Positions 47,910 through 58,344 of a stretch of 64,000 nt of DNA are shown piece after piece. The number at the start of each line of letters is the position of its first letter. Positions within the stretch are counted from its first letter, which is position 1. Position numbers and translations under genes: made by a program. The notes under the pieces were generated by a model. The model ran no database searches, was not told the origin of the DNA, and saw nothing but the letters and a program-made list of their open reading frames with translations. Origin of the DNA: Choristoneura fumiferana (Eukaryota > Arthropoda > Insecta > Lepidoptera > Tortricidae); contig NC_133472.1 of the NCBI RefSeq assembly GCF_025370935.1, positions 30,232,922 to 30,296,921 of the forward strand, read 5' to 3'.

Positions 47910-48206
47910 CCGATGATTGCCGGCGGCTATTAGTTAATAGAAGTGATGTAATAATCGTGTGATACATCATTGCATCTGCGAGTTTCCTCCATGCGCGTGC
48001 AATGTCAACAACCTATCCCAACTCTTGACAATGAACTTTGGCGTAGTTACGTCGTTGCCTTCTGATGTGGAACTTGTGTTGTTACGAGAGAAACTCGGTC
48101 AAAGTACCTACCTGTTACAACAGGAAAAAAATCTTTAAATTGGATTGCAAAGGGTCCTTCCTATTTATAAGTTTCATCGCAGGCCTTCGAGACGCGACAT
48201 CGGAGC

Positions 48207-48294
48207 TGCTCTTTGCTGCGTGAAAGACATGGGTAGTGAGATGTCCCTGACATCACAAATTCTCACTACCTTGTCTTTCATGCGGACTGAGCAA
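48207..48294 (+). ncRNA. mir-71: mir-71 microRNA precursor
   Basis: This is a near-perfect stem-loop. The 5p arm at 48221-48243 begins TGAAAGACATGGGTAGTGAG, which I recognise as the invertebrate miR-71 mature sequence. The opposite arm at 48261-48282 begins TCTCACTACCTTGTCTTTCA, the usual miR-71 star, and pairs with it along its length. The terminal loop is about 17 nt, and flanking TGCT/AGCA bases extend the stem. Established knowledge: miR-71 is conserved in protostomes, absent from Drosophila, and usually lies upstream of the mir-2 family in one cluster. Here the mir-2 family follows on the same strand about 8.1 kb downstream. Being intronic to the candidate host transcript, it would be processed by Drosha from a common primary transcript. 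The sequence looks intact and functional. Confidence 0.97.
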
Positions 48295-48299
48295 TGATC

Positions 48300-49480
48300 G
48301 TCGGACGACGAGGTAAGAAGACTTTTCTCAACATCTGGATTTCAACGGAATGGATTTGCTAACCAAGAAAATCATTATGTCGTCACATTATACGAGAATG
48401 ACAAGAAAGAGTAGAAAACGGATGAATGAAAAACATTTTCTCTCCCACTACTTTGCTACCGCGTGAAGAGAAAGCACTTTACGTCAAAATTAACCAAGAA
48501 AGCCCTCTTCATTTTCTCTCTTTATTGTTTGACGACACTAACGTTTTGTGCATAAAATATGTATTTGAGTATACCTAGTGCCATAAACTTTCTGACTTGG
48601 CGACGGCATCGCTGTGAGGGCCTTTCTATGGTCCAGGGTTATACAAAATTAAATCGTTGATCCTGGGACGATCGTTTCATACGTGTTGATACTACTTAAC
48701 CTTAGTACACAGTTACCTAAGTCTGGGTACCGATCTGGGTACGTTTTTAAAACGGTAAAAATCTGCTGTGTGCTTTTATAATTGGTTAAATGATTTTTTT
48801 TCTTGTTCAGTACGTATTTTTCACCATTTTCGAATTATATTTTCGGGAACTATTGATACGGTAGTGGCATTGGTTTCAGTTTTTTGACCACCGGATCAGA
48901 TAGGTTGTGGCACTACAAAATAAAGCTATTGGTATTTGTGTTTTCCACTTGTTTGGTGTGATAGATAATTTTACTAATTTACAAATGAGTCATGGTAATG
49001 AATTCACACTTCTATACAATAAGTAATCTTGATTATTCGTAGCTAATAGGCCCCCGGGACTTATTACGATTTAAAATATTGCTAAAATTATTTATCTCGA
49101 TGTTATGTCTATACTCGTGATCCTCTATTACCAACCAACAAACCAGTCGCTGCGATGTGCTAGAAACGGAGAGGTAATTGTAGCAATATATACCGTGTTA
49201 TTTTTGATTTCCATTAACTTTCAGAGGACAATCTACAGGTCGAATATTAAGTGGATTATTTTTGATGCCTCTCATATATAGGTATCACGTCAATGTCACT
49301 TGTCAATTTTGTTTATTTTACAATTGAATATTAACTTATATGAATGAAAAAAAAAAAGATTTTACCCTCGAATATCGAATTTTTAAAAGTGGCTGATTTT
49401 TTTTTATCGACAGGAATAAGCTTATACTAGTCAATGGAAAAAATATCAGATTTTTCTGTAGTACCAATTAATTAAAAAAA
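48300..49480. other. no gene seen
   Basis: AT-rich intron-like DNA downstream of mir-71. No further hairpin with miRNA-like geometry was recognised. Confidence 0.4.
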
Positions 49481-49489
49481 TAAAATACT

Positions 49490-50130
49490 TAGATTTTATT
49501 CTCGCCAAAATGAACTAGTTACTGCGCATGAATACGGTTTTTAGGGTTCCGTTTTTGCCATTTTGGCTACGGAACCCTAAAAACCGTATTCATGCGCAGT
49601 AACTAGTTTATAGTTTCGCCATGTCTGTCTGTCTGTCCGTCCGCGGCCTTGCTCAGGAACTATCAATGCTAGAGAGCTGTAATTTTGCACGGATATATAT
49701 GAAAACTATCCCGACAAATTGTACAATGAAAAATAAAAAAAATTTTTTTTTGTACCTCCCATAGACGTAAAGTAGGGGTTTTTTTACTCATCCAACCCTA
49801 TAGTGTGGGGTATTTTAAATTAAAACCATTAGGGGGTTACTAAAACGATTTTTCGATTCAGTGATTTGTTTGCGAAATATTCAACTTTAAAGTACAAATT
49901 GTGGGTTTTTAACTTAAGCTTTAGGGATAAATATTTTTGAGAGTTGGTAACTCTGCGCTCGGCCCGCGCGCTGTTTGTGACGACGTGCGACGGGCGCGGG
50001 CCCACGCACGACCCGTCCTGCGCCCGTCCCGCGCCCGCGTTCTGTGTGAAGGCGTCCATATACCGCCATGCAAATATGCCCGTCGCGGGCCCGCGCACGA
50101 CCCGCGCCCGCTCTCTGTGTGTGTTGCACT
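49490..50130. repeat. dispersed repeat with GC-rich end and a perfect hairpin
   Basis: 49513-49551 is exactly inverted at 49570-49608 (39-bp perfect stem, 18-nt loop), built on GGTTTTTAGGGTTCCG. Then ATGTCTGTCTGTCTGTCCGT and body sequence found inverted at 53195-53858, ending in a CpG-rich block (49955-50110). Frames at 49829-50174 lie in the GC-rich block. Confidence 0.85.
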
Positions 50131-50324
50131 TAAATGATTTAAAAAAAATGGAGGAGTTTGTTTTTTGTCAATAAGCTTTTTAAACTTTTCAATACCTACT
50201 TATAATACATAGTAGGTTAGGTTTTATATTATATAATTTTTCCTTTTTTATTCGAATGGCAAAAAGGAGGATTACGTTATTCACTATTAAATTCAACTAT
50301 GTACAATCGAGCCATTTTATCCCT

Positions 50325-50455
50325 GACCTACCGTAGACCGTTCTCACAGTGTCATAATAAATTCCTTTGTCAAGCAATGCAATGTCACTATGACATTTTT
50401 CTACGAATAGGTTCCACAGTGGGTCACGATTTAGTTGGTTCGTTAGTACATAGAT
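50325..50455 (+). repeat. dispersed repeat pair member (with 54155-54290)
   Basis: CTTTGTCAAGCAATGCAATG, CACTATGACATTTTTCTACG and GTGGGTCACGATTTAGTTGG recur in inverse order and strand at 54155-54290. Confidence 0.85.
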
Positions 50456-50529
50456 ATACTTGCGAAAGTTGTTGGTTCATACGTACATACCATTCTACAG
50501 ATATCATATAAGTAGATGATACCTATTTT

Positions 50530-51115
50530 AGTATCAATAAACCAGTATTTCTGAAAACAGAAATCCGAAACAAAATCAATCAGTAGTTCCTTAAGAACAT
50601 GTTTTTGAAATTGAAAAACTACACAACAGGATGCAGCACAGGGTGTATTTTTATCTGCCTTCGCTTGGTCCGATTCCATTTAAAATACTTTTATTTAGTT
50701 CAAATTAGTAGTATAGTTTACTTTAGAACTGAAGTTGAATTTTGACTTGTGTTGTCGCTTAAATACTTTTATAATGCCTTTAGTTGGTATTTAGTTTAAT
50801 CACTTTCAATTGCATTGTGAGGTCTGCTGAAAACTGGAGATATTTTAACATGATAGTTTTATGGTATTTCTTGACCAATGGAAACATCACGATCAACATT
50901 TTAACAGTATTATACGGCAAAGCGGTGTGTGTGATGTGACGAGTGATGACTGATGAGGAACTATTTAATATCATTGATTTTTCGCTTTCATCATCAAAAG
51001 TTTAAAACTACGTGAAGTTTAAACTGATTCTCTCTCATAATTCTACATTGTTACAATATTCATTTACCTACTAATCTATCTATCTAATACCTTTGAACGA
51101 GCATATATATTTATA
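50530..51115. other. no gene seen
   Basis: AT-rich intron-like DNA. Confidence 0.4.
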
Positions 51116-51270
51116 TATATAAAATCAGAATCTCGGGAACTGCTTCAACGATTTCGATGAAATTTGGTATGTGGGGGTTTCCGGGATGACAAATCGATCT
51201 AGCTTCGTCTTATCTCAGGGAAAACGCTTATTGTCGAGGTTTAGCCCGAGCAAAGCTCGGTCGCCCAGGA
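51116..51270 (-). repeat. Helitron-like fragment
   Basis: GATTTCGATGAAATTTGGTA, GATCTAGCTTCGTCTTATCT and TTTAGCCCGAGCAAAGCTCG are the inverse of the 36820-36965 family; the end hairpin CCGAGCAAAGCTCGG is visible. Confidence 0.65.
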
Positions 51271-51274
51271 ACTG

Positions 51275-53190
51275 GGTAATTATGCTTCTATATTTGTGAT
51301 AAAACATATACTTATTTATCCACATGCATAACATTCGTCAGTAAACAATTCGCATTATTTCCTAACCAGATAATGTGCACAAAACTAACACAAAACTACC
51401 TGTGCGTAGACGCAGGGCGGACTCCCTCCTGTTTTTTTGCCGCGCAGCTGCAGTTAACGGCAGATGCGAACATAACTCGCCAACAGCTCCCTACAAGACA
51501 CAAAAGCCGTTTGTTTCCAAACTGCCAACAATTTTATTGTGTTCTATTGCTATACAAACTTGTGGCAACCCCGCACGTCGTCACTTAGGTATACCGTCAA
51601 GTTTTGGGGATTTTGCGCAATACTTACAGTTCTTCACTATATGGTCTTGTCTGTCTGTGTTCCCCATAATACTTTCTCAGAAAGGACGCTAATTTTAATC
51701 AAAGATAGCGTTACATTCTATCAGATAAAGAATTTTTAGAATCAGTTCAATAGCTATGGAAGTATAGAAATTAAGTGTCACTAATTTCACGTGAACAAAA
51801 TTTTACCTTATTGTACCTGTATTTGAAATAGATAATGTACCTACACTCCTGGAATGTGGACAAAGTCACAAATACATATAAGCGTTAACTCTGATTAAAT
51901 ATGGATCTTCCTTATACCTTTTACTACCTTAGCGTAAGCTAACACTAATAAAAACACTATTTTTCAACCATTACAAGGTTATCAACTTGTGGCAGTGGAA
52001 GCTTTAGACCTCGCGAGATTTTCTAGAGGCCTGAAATATGTTTTTTTACATTGTTGAACCCATGACTCCGCCATTTTGAATTTTATCCAAAAAAAGAATC
52101 GATAAAAAAACCATAATATATGATTATCAAACCTGTGGCCGTATTTGTCTAACGACCTGGCGCCGGCGCTCGCGTTCTCATACATCGTCTCCTTTTACCC
52201 TCCCTCATCCTGCATCGTGACAGAAATAATTGGCGAAAACAATTAATTGTGATTCCATATTGGGTATGTATAGGCATATATTCAGACAATAAGGCCTCAT
52301 GCTCATAAAATTTCACGAAAATCGGTTGGGAAGTGCAATCTGTAGAGGAGAACAGACGGATGGAGATGCCAAAGCTGAACCGGAAACGCTTCTCTCGCGC
52401 TTCGCTCCGCTCCGACAATAAATAAAATTCCTAGTTAGTGTTACATGGCTGTTTAAGTTAATCTTTGAAGTTTGTATCGCGTCAAGCCTCGAACTACTTA
52501 AATGCTTTTACTTGCTTACTCTAAACAGGAGACGTGTAGCGGAAACCTCTATATTATGCCTTATAATATCTACTCGTACTGGGTAAATTTGACTGTTTCT
52601 AGTTAGTGATTACTAATAAATCTAATTTAATATCCAGCCACTATCTTTTGCTATTTCGCTACGGCCATTCGTACAAAGAATTGTGGAATCAACTTCCGTC
52701 TTCAAGATAAAAATACACATTAATGAAGAAAGAAAAAAAACTATTTATAAATAATTATTATAACTAAAGTACCTACAAATAAAAAAACTAAAAATAATAC
52801 GTGTTATGAACAGAAACCCTTAGAAATGGTCCCGAAAATACTGGCAGCGTTTTCTCTTGAAATTTCTAAGCTAACTTATTACATACGCATATCGTGAATG
52901 CTTTGAAATAATGTTCATAAAGTTTAACTCAGAAAAAATATCGATTTTGAGTTACGAGCTTTTTTGAAAGTAGTGACGATAAACATGTACTCGGCAACGG
53001 ACTAGCGATGTCTCTCTTGGGGTTACTGGTTTTCATATTATGGTGGCGGTGACCTCTAATCATCACGCGACCCAATTGGGTAATTGGGAATTGGGCAATT
53101 GCCCGTTTCCGTCCCTTTATCAATAAAACATGTCTAAACAGACTAAATATAATCAGCACCTAATTTAAGACTCAATACGGCAGAATATAC
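51275..53190. other. no gene seen; weak repeat pieces
   Basis: A repeat piece (TCGGTTGGGAAGTGCAATCT, GAGGAGAACAGACGGATGG) lies at 52320-52430, and AACTCAGAAAAAATATCGAT at 52926 recurs as a related segment at 47212-47275. The frames at 51373-51739 have no known motif. Confidence 0.45.
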
Positions 53191-53194
53191 CAAA

Positions 53195-53858
53195 AACCGG
53201 CCAAAAGCGTGTCGGACACGACCGAAATAGGGTTCCGTAGCTGTTACTATAAATCAAGTAAGTAATATTTTTATAAGGATTTTGTATTTTGTGGGAGGGA
53301 ATCTTCCAAATTTAGATATATACTGAGTGGCAAAAAATCTGGCCTTCAAATGTATGCAAAAATAGGTTATTTTGTATGGAGAGTGGGCAATATTTTGTGC
53401 CGCTTAGTATATTTTATACCATAGGCTGCTATTTACTCTTAAACTACTAATAATTCTCAAGCAAACTTAGCCGTTATAATGTTCCTTGTAAGTTTGAAAA
53501 TTTGTACGGTGAAGTTGAATACGAGTATTTTGCAAATAAGCAGATTACTGAATCGAAAAATCGTCTTCACAAACTCGCAATGATTTAAAAAGATAAAAAG
53601 ACCTATCCAACGATACCCCACACTATAGGGTTAGACGAGAAAAAAAAATTCCCCCTTATGTATATGGGGAGTACCCAAAAAAAATATTTTGTATCGTTTT
53701 TTCGGCATTTTTGCTTCATATATCCGTGCAAAATTACAGCTTTCTAGCACTGATTATAGTCTCCGAGTAAAGCCGCGGACGGACAGACAGACAAACAGAC
53801 ATGGCGAAACTATAAGAGTTTCGTTTTTGCCATTATGGCTACGGAACCCTAAAAAGTG
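53195..53858 (-). repeat. dispersed repeat, inverse of the 49.5-kb family, with nested mini-MITE
   Basis: Begins CCGGCCAAAAGCGTGTCGGA with AGGGTTCCGTAG and ends GCTACGGAACCCTAAAAAG, so the ends are inverted. A mini-MITE (53319-53417, TACTGAGTGGCAAAAAATCT / GTGCCGCTTAGTATA) is inserted. Confidence 0.8.
53319..53417. mobile_element. mini-MITE, GAGCGGCAAAAAAT type, copy 2
   Basis: Matches 28740-28833, including AAATGTATGCA and TTTTGTATG at the centre. Confidence 0.85.
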
Positions 53859-53964
53859 TTTTTATAAAAATAGGACTAGCAAAGCAATTATTAAATTAAA
53901 ATTTGATCTGAGAAATAAGCTTCATAAAAAATTCTTAGTAATTTTAGGGAGGAGAGTAGGATAG

Positions 53965-54115
53965 AGAAAACCTTTTGAAATTCCTCCCCTACCTTAAAGG
54001 CCGGCAACGCACTTGTGACTCTTCTGGTGTTGCAGGTGTCCATGGGCGACGGTAATCGCTTACCATCAGGCGATCCGCCTGCTCGTTTGCCCCCTATACC
54101 ATAAAAAAAAAAACT
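53965..54115 (+). mobile_element. 5'-truncated non-LTR retrotransposon 3' end
   Basis: GGCCGGCAACGCACTTGTGA, GTTGCAGGTGTCCATGGGCG, CGCTTACCATCAGGCGATCC and GCTCGTTTGCCCCCTATACC, then a poly(A) run. This is a common lepidopteran LINE 3' end; family name not certain. No reading frame left. Confidence 0.75.
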
Positions 54116-54154
54116 TTTTGGGCATTCCTGTTTGTATGATACCAGTATTGTACT

Positions 54155-54290
54155 ATCGAACCAACTGAATCGTGACCCAACGCGGAACCTTTTCGTAGAA
54201 AAAGTCATAGTGACATCGCATTGCTTGACAAGGGACTTCATTGTGACTCTTACGTCTTACCGTGAGAACTTCTACGGTGGGACAATAATC
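54155..54290 (-). repeat. dispersed repeat pair member (with 50325-50455)
   Basis: Inverse copy of 50325-50455; the minus-strand frames at 53891-54365 derive from it. Confidence 0.85.
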
Positions 54291-54436
54291 AAATGATTCG
54301 ACTGTATAAATACCTACCCTTTCTCCACTCCGACTAAGTAAACTGATCAATCGGAAACTGATCAACTATTATAGATACTTAAGATTGTTTAGAGTCAAAT
54401 TAAATAAAATGAAGCCATGTTACAGGCAAAAAAAAG

Positions 54437-54590
54437 CCGAAAAGGCAGTGCACCAGCACTGCCTTCTCGGCGAAATATGTTTCGCCAAATTTCACTTAAC
54501 GCCGAAGTTTCATTTGGCAAACCAATCGTTGGCTTAATTTTACTTAGCATTTTTGTTATTTCGCAACATTTTTATGTTGCAAAGTTTGCT
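54437..54590. repeat. serial hairpins
   Basis: GCCGAAAAGGCAGTGC (54437-54452) pairs with GCACTGCCTTCTCGGC (54457-54472) over a 4-nt loop. CGAAATATGTTTCG and GCAACATTTTTATGTTGC follow. The strand of any RNA is unknown; the first stem is too short-looped for a canonical miRNA. Confidence 0.7.
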
Positions 54591-55439
54591 TCATCATTTC
54601 ATTTATGCGAGCGAGCGAGCAAGACGGTTCGGAGCAGAAGCAACTTGGATAGTTTAGGTTCAGAAGGTTAAGGCGCGAGCGAAGCGCACGATCTATATTA
54701 TAATTTTTTGCTCGTATTACAGGCCACACCCGGTATAACGCAGATTGGAATCGAATTAATACTCGCTTTGTGTAACGTTTTTACTGCATGCGTTGCGTAT
54801 GCGACTTGGGAAATCGGAACTCGAAAACACTTGTTCACGTTGACATTAATGGCGATCATGATCAAGTTCCTAGACCCTAGTTTTTAATATAGGTAATAGT
54901 AGAAAGCTAGAAGCTATACGTAACGTTTAGTATAGTACGTTCTATACGTCCTTACTATAGGTAGTACGACGAGAGTTGCAGGAGATTTCATTCATTCTCC
55001 TTTTGTGCCATCAGTTCTTTTTGTAGCTGTGTGTGTAATCATTCAACTCTCGTTACATCAAATTATTTATGCAAAGATTGAATAGGATAGGTTCATGATA
55101 AATGTATTTAAGTAAATCGTGTATATCTCACAGTAATTAAAATAAAGACAGGCAATTCTGTATGTTGGTGTGTGAATATAAAAAAATACAATGTCAATTT
55201 TTATTTAATACCTCCACTTGACTGACAGTCCGAAGTGCGCAGCCAATATACCTCCAACCGTCTGGGTTTTTTAACGACGGACGCACCGCGCCGCGCGTCC
55301 ACAATTTTCTAACTAGGTAGTCCTTAAATAAAGAAAAAAATACTGTGACTTAAATTAATGTTTACTGATTCAAATACTTTTTACATAATAAAAGCTAATA
55401 ATATAAGATTTCAGCACAAAATCAAGGTTAAACTTTATG

Positions 55440-56160
55440 ACACTTAAAGTATCCACGGGCGGCTTGAAGCATTTGTCGGACTGTCAAGTGGCTAAGAGTG
55501 GGCGAATCGCTTGACTGTTCCCGCTTGATTGTACCGGTAGCAAAAAAACTAACTTTTAAGCCCACACGAGCAAATAGCTATTGCCATACCAAGATCTTTT
55601 GGGCGAATTTTTCAAAAACCAGGCATATGATGTTCTGGAACATCCTGACTGAAACTGCGGCCCCGGTAACATGCTAATGTCTTTTTTAACATAAGTTTCA
55701 TCATCCATTCAAATGCTTTTCTTTAAGTTTTTAGCCTGAGATTTTGCTTTTTCAAGCTGGACAGGCGCTCCTTTCAGGGATTTTCTGTTTTTCCTGGTCT
55801 GTAAATTATCTATCTTTTTGGCATATATGTACCTACATATGTACATAACGCCAAAAAGATAGATTCCTGACCGAAGTTTTTAACTTTTTAGCTACATCTT
55901 GAGTAGACGCCGATGGATTTTAACGAAAAGATGCTACTATTGCCGCGTCCAATTTCAGTTTAACGTCGCCTTTTTTTGCCAACTCTTTCTGGCAGATTAG
56001 CTTTCTAGATAGTGTATTAAAGTCCCCAAACTTCTTAATAACTTATCGCACGCCGACTTTAGATGTTTTATATCTTTTTGCAAGTCGACGCATGGAAATT
56101 CCCTTTTCTGTATAATAGGACACTATTTATTCTCGGCATGTTGATTTTATCAATAATTCA
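55440..56160 (-). pseudogene. relic Tc1/mariner-superfamily transposase
   Basis: On the minus strand in broken frames: an HTH-like N-terminal piece (RLAKRYKTSKVGVR-like: CKKI.NI plus TSKVGVR), then NPSASTQDVAKKLKTSVRN, then MDDETYVKKDISMLPG, then FLKNSPKRSWYGNS. The DDETYVK block marks the first catalytic Asp of a mariner-type group. Several stops and frameshifts are present and the C-terminal half is missing. It ends about 225 bp upstream of mir-2a-1, in antisense. Confidence 0.75.
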
Positions 56161-56384
56161 ATGAGATTTTACGAGTATCTTTGTTGAAATGTTATATTTT
56201 ACTATACTTAAAACTTTCTATTTACTTATGAAGGCCCAACTTCAGGCGGCTACTTTTTTTTTCGTGAACAAGCCTTATACCTACATAATCTTGATTTCTT
56301 ATAGTAGTATATTTTAAAACAAACAGAAAAGTGCTATGCTATTGTTATTATGATCGAATACATATATTCGTTTCAGGCACACTC

Positions 56385-56466
56385 AATGTGGCCGTGCCAT
56401 CAAAGTCGGTTTGTTATAGGTCACGACGCAGCTATCACAGCCAGCTTTGATGAGCATGGCCTCATT
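56385..56466 (+). ncRNA. mir-2a-1: mir-2a-type microRNA precursor (first copy)
   Basis: Hairpin with the mature 3p product at 56433-56455, beginning TATCACAGCCAGCTTTGATG, which matches the insect miR-2a mature sequence. The 5p arm (about 56395-56417, containing CATCAAAGTCGG) pairs with it, and outer bases AATGTGGCCGTG pair with CATGGCCTCATT. It is the first of five family members in 600 bp. The seed ATCACAG is shared by all five, so they should regulate overlapping targets; in Drosophila the mir-2/13 family is known to repress pro-apoptotic genes. The numbering is mine. Confidence 0.95.
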
Positions 56467-56522
56467 CAAAACCGCCTCCTTCAGTCCGAGTAGCTGCTAA
56501 CTAGAAACTGTATCACTTTTCT

Positions 56523-56602
56523 CGGGCCTAGCCTGTCAAAGCGGCCGTGAAATGTCTAATCGTCTTCATATCACAGCCACTTTGATGTGGTCGGTTTGCG
56601 GA
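56523..56602 (+). ncRNA. mir-13a: mir-13a-like microRNA precursor
   Basis: Hairpin with a 3p mature sequence at 56569-56590, TATCACAGCCACTTTGATGT followed by GG. The 5p arm at about 56532-56555 (GTCAAAGCGGCCGTGA) pairs with it. It carries the family seed ATCACAG and the CACTTTGATG body typical of insect miR-13a/miR-2 variants. The 3' end TGTGG differs from the Drosophila miR-13a end TGAGT, so it could also be named as a miR-2 variant. Second member of the five-hairpin array, about 60 nt after the first. Confidence 0.92.
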
Positions 56603-56644
56603 GACCAGTTCGACTCAGCGAGGCCACGCGCGCGATGCCAGACC

Positions 56645-56718
56645 GTGGCCCATTCGTCAAAATGGTTGTGTCGTGTTGTCGTTTCATATCACAGCCATTT
56701 TTGACGAGTTGGGCTGTG
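56645..56718 (+). ncRNA. mir-13b: mir-13b-like microRNA precursor
   Basis: Hairpin with a 3p mature sequence at 56687-56709 starting TATCACAGCCATTTTTGACG, which matches miR-13b apart from one extra T relative to the Drosophila form as I recall it. The 5p arm at about 56652-56672 (TTCGTCAAAATGGTTGTG) is complementary. Third member of the array and same strand as the others, consistent with one polycistronic primary transcript. Confidence 0.94.
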
Positions 56719-56756
56719 GGTAGGTGCTACGGTAACTACTGTTGAAGCAGCCGGAC

Positions 56757-56833
56757 GACTTGTTGCTCACAAAGTGGTTGTTATTATGCTTATACGTGCC
56801 ATATCACAGCCAGCTTTGATGAGCGGTGAGTAG
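56757..56833 (+). ncRNA. mir-2a-2: mir-2a-type microRNA precursor (second copy)
   Basis: Hairpin whose 3p mature sequence at 56802-56824 is identical over 23 nt to that of the first mir-2a-type hairpin, while loop and 5p arm differ (5p: TGCTCACAAAGTGGTTGT). This is the pattern of paralogous precursors that encode the same mature miRNA, as known for insect mir-2a-1/2a-2. Fourth member of the array. Confidence 0.95.
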
Positions 56834-56896
56834 TTCACTCACCACGATTCGTCATGCAGAATGTCCCAGAACAGAGAAGAAAGAAGACAGGTGCAG

Positions 56897-56979
56897 TAGG
56901 CAGCCAGCAAAGTGGTTGTGACGTGGTTATGATTTAATTCTCATATCACAGCCAGCTTTGTTGACTGCTCTGTTGCCTA
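56897..56979 (+). ncRNA. mir-2b: mir-2b-like microRNA precursor
   Basis: Hairpin with a 3p mature sequence at 56944-56966 beginning TATCACAGCCAGCTTTGTTG. The long stem closes with TAGGCA pairing to the distal TGCCTA, and the 5p arm contains CAGCAAAGTGGTTGTGA. It has the family seed; the GTTGACT 3' end sets it apart from the two mir-2a-type copies. Last member of the array, 1.37 kb upstream of the candidate terminal exon. Confidence 0.93.
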
Positions 56980-56999
56980 AAGTTCGACGGCAAAAGAAA

Positions 57000-57905
57000 T
57001 TACTTTAGGTACTTACCTAAATACTTAATTTTTGTGCAGTTTCGTACTGATTTGTGTGTGAACTTTCCCTTTTTAAATCTAATCGTGCCATGCTCTCCTG
57101 CCTATGCTATTTTGTAGTATACCTATATTCCATTTGATTTTGGCTCGTTACTAAAATGTGATAACATAAGCATAACATGGACCAATAAATACTTATTGCC
57201 TTAGATGACTGATGCATTAACAAGTTGGCTGCCCACCATACTTCACTTGAAAGTGTTGCTCCATCGCCCTATACTTTAATGATTATGATTATGAATGAAA
57301 ACGTGAAGTTCAATATTTAGTACAGGTGCACCAGAAAAGTGTGTTGAAAATACCTGTACTTGTATATGATTATTAAAATAACAGTTACATATTATGTAGC
57401 TACTGCACGTGAATTTAAATATTATGTAAATTCACAGCTAAGTCTGAGATGATACCTACTTAACGTTAGATTGATCTACACTCATGGTCTATTCTATGAA
57501 GTATACCATATATCCATTGACAAGACGGTATATTTCTGTATTTCTTCTGAACCCATCTTCTTCAGCCATCAGCAATCTTATTAATCCAGCTGGTTCTGTC
57601 CAAGTCGTTACTTCTTATACCTTCCTACTTACTCGATGCCTCGAAGGTTTGGCCTGCAACGGGTGAAACTCCCTTATTCATAAAAAGTATCTACAAAATG
57701 TAGAGTTACGTTTGCCTTGTCTATGCCCGGCAAAGGAAACATAAAGGAAAAGATCAAAGGTTCAAAGTGACAGATATAATAAAAGTTAACTATTGTCAAC
57801 TTAACAAGCGACTTAGAAAAAGGAATAACAACCTCTTTACAAAAACACTAATTGGTTTGTATTAATTTTAGTTGCCAAAAGAACAGCATTATACAGGGGT
57901 TGTGT
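57000..57905. other. no gene seen
   Basis: AT-rich intron-like DNA between the miRNAs and the terminal exon. A one-ended MITE piece (CTTATTCATAAAAAG) is at 57673. Confidence 0.4.
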
Positions 57906-57910
57906 GTGTA

Positions 57911-58020
57911 ATGCTGGGTCTACACGTTCGGAAAGCGCTGGACGCAGTTAACTCGGAAAGCGCTGGACGCAGTTAAATATGATAGAATATGTCCGATAAC
58001 ATATAGACTGGACCCAGCAT
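57911..58020. mobile_element. mini-MITE with internal 24-bp tandem duplication
   Basis: ATGCTGGGTCTA and inverse GGACCCAGCAT ends. CGGAAAGCGCTGGACGCAGT is repeated in tandem (period 24). Confidence 0.75.
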
Positions 58021-58036
58021 AAAACTTTTAGGTAAG

Positions 58037-58169
58037 TACAGTCAAGGGCAAAATATCGACACGGCCAAAGTTGCAAAAATATGTATAGACGGCCTTAATG
58101 TTAAGTGCATAGTCGTGTATACATATTTTTGTAACTTTGGCTGTGTCGATATCTTTGTCCTTGACTGTA
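58037..58169. mobile_element. foldback MITE, TACAGTCAAGGGCAAA ends
   Basis: TACAGTCAAGGGCAAAATAT faces ATATCTTTGTCCTTGACTGT; stem continues through CGACACGGCCAAAGTT. Ends 175 bp before the terminal-exon acceptor. Confidence 0.93.
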
Positions 58170-58344
58170 CATGATGTCTTGATGATACGTAGGAGTCTGA
58201 TGGCTGCGTGTCTATAAGTTTTTGTTTATTTTTAAACTACGTTTTTGAATTACTATGAAATTGCTTTGTTATCTTGCACTGCGAGTTTCTTAACAGTTAT
58301 AATCTATATATGCCATTAATTTGTTCTTTTTTTTTAATTTACAG

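Noticed and set aside
54437..54472. GC-rich hairpin considered as an extra miRNA
   Set aside because: Arms of 16 bp and a 4-nt loop are too short for a Drosha/Dicer precursor, and no known mature sequence is recognised.
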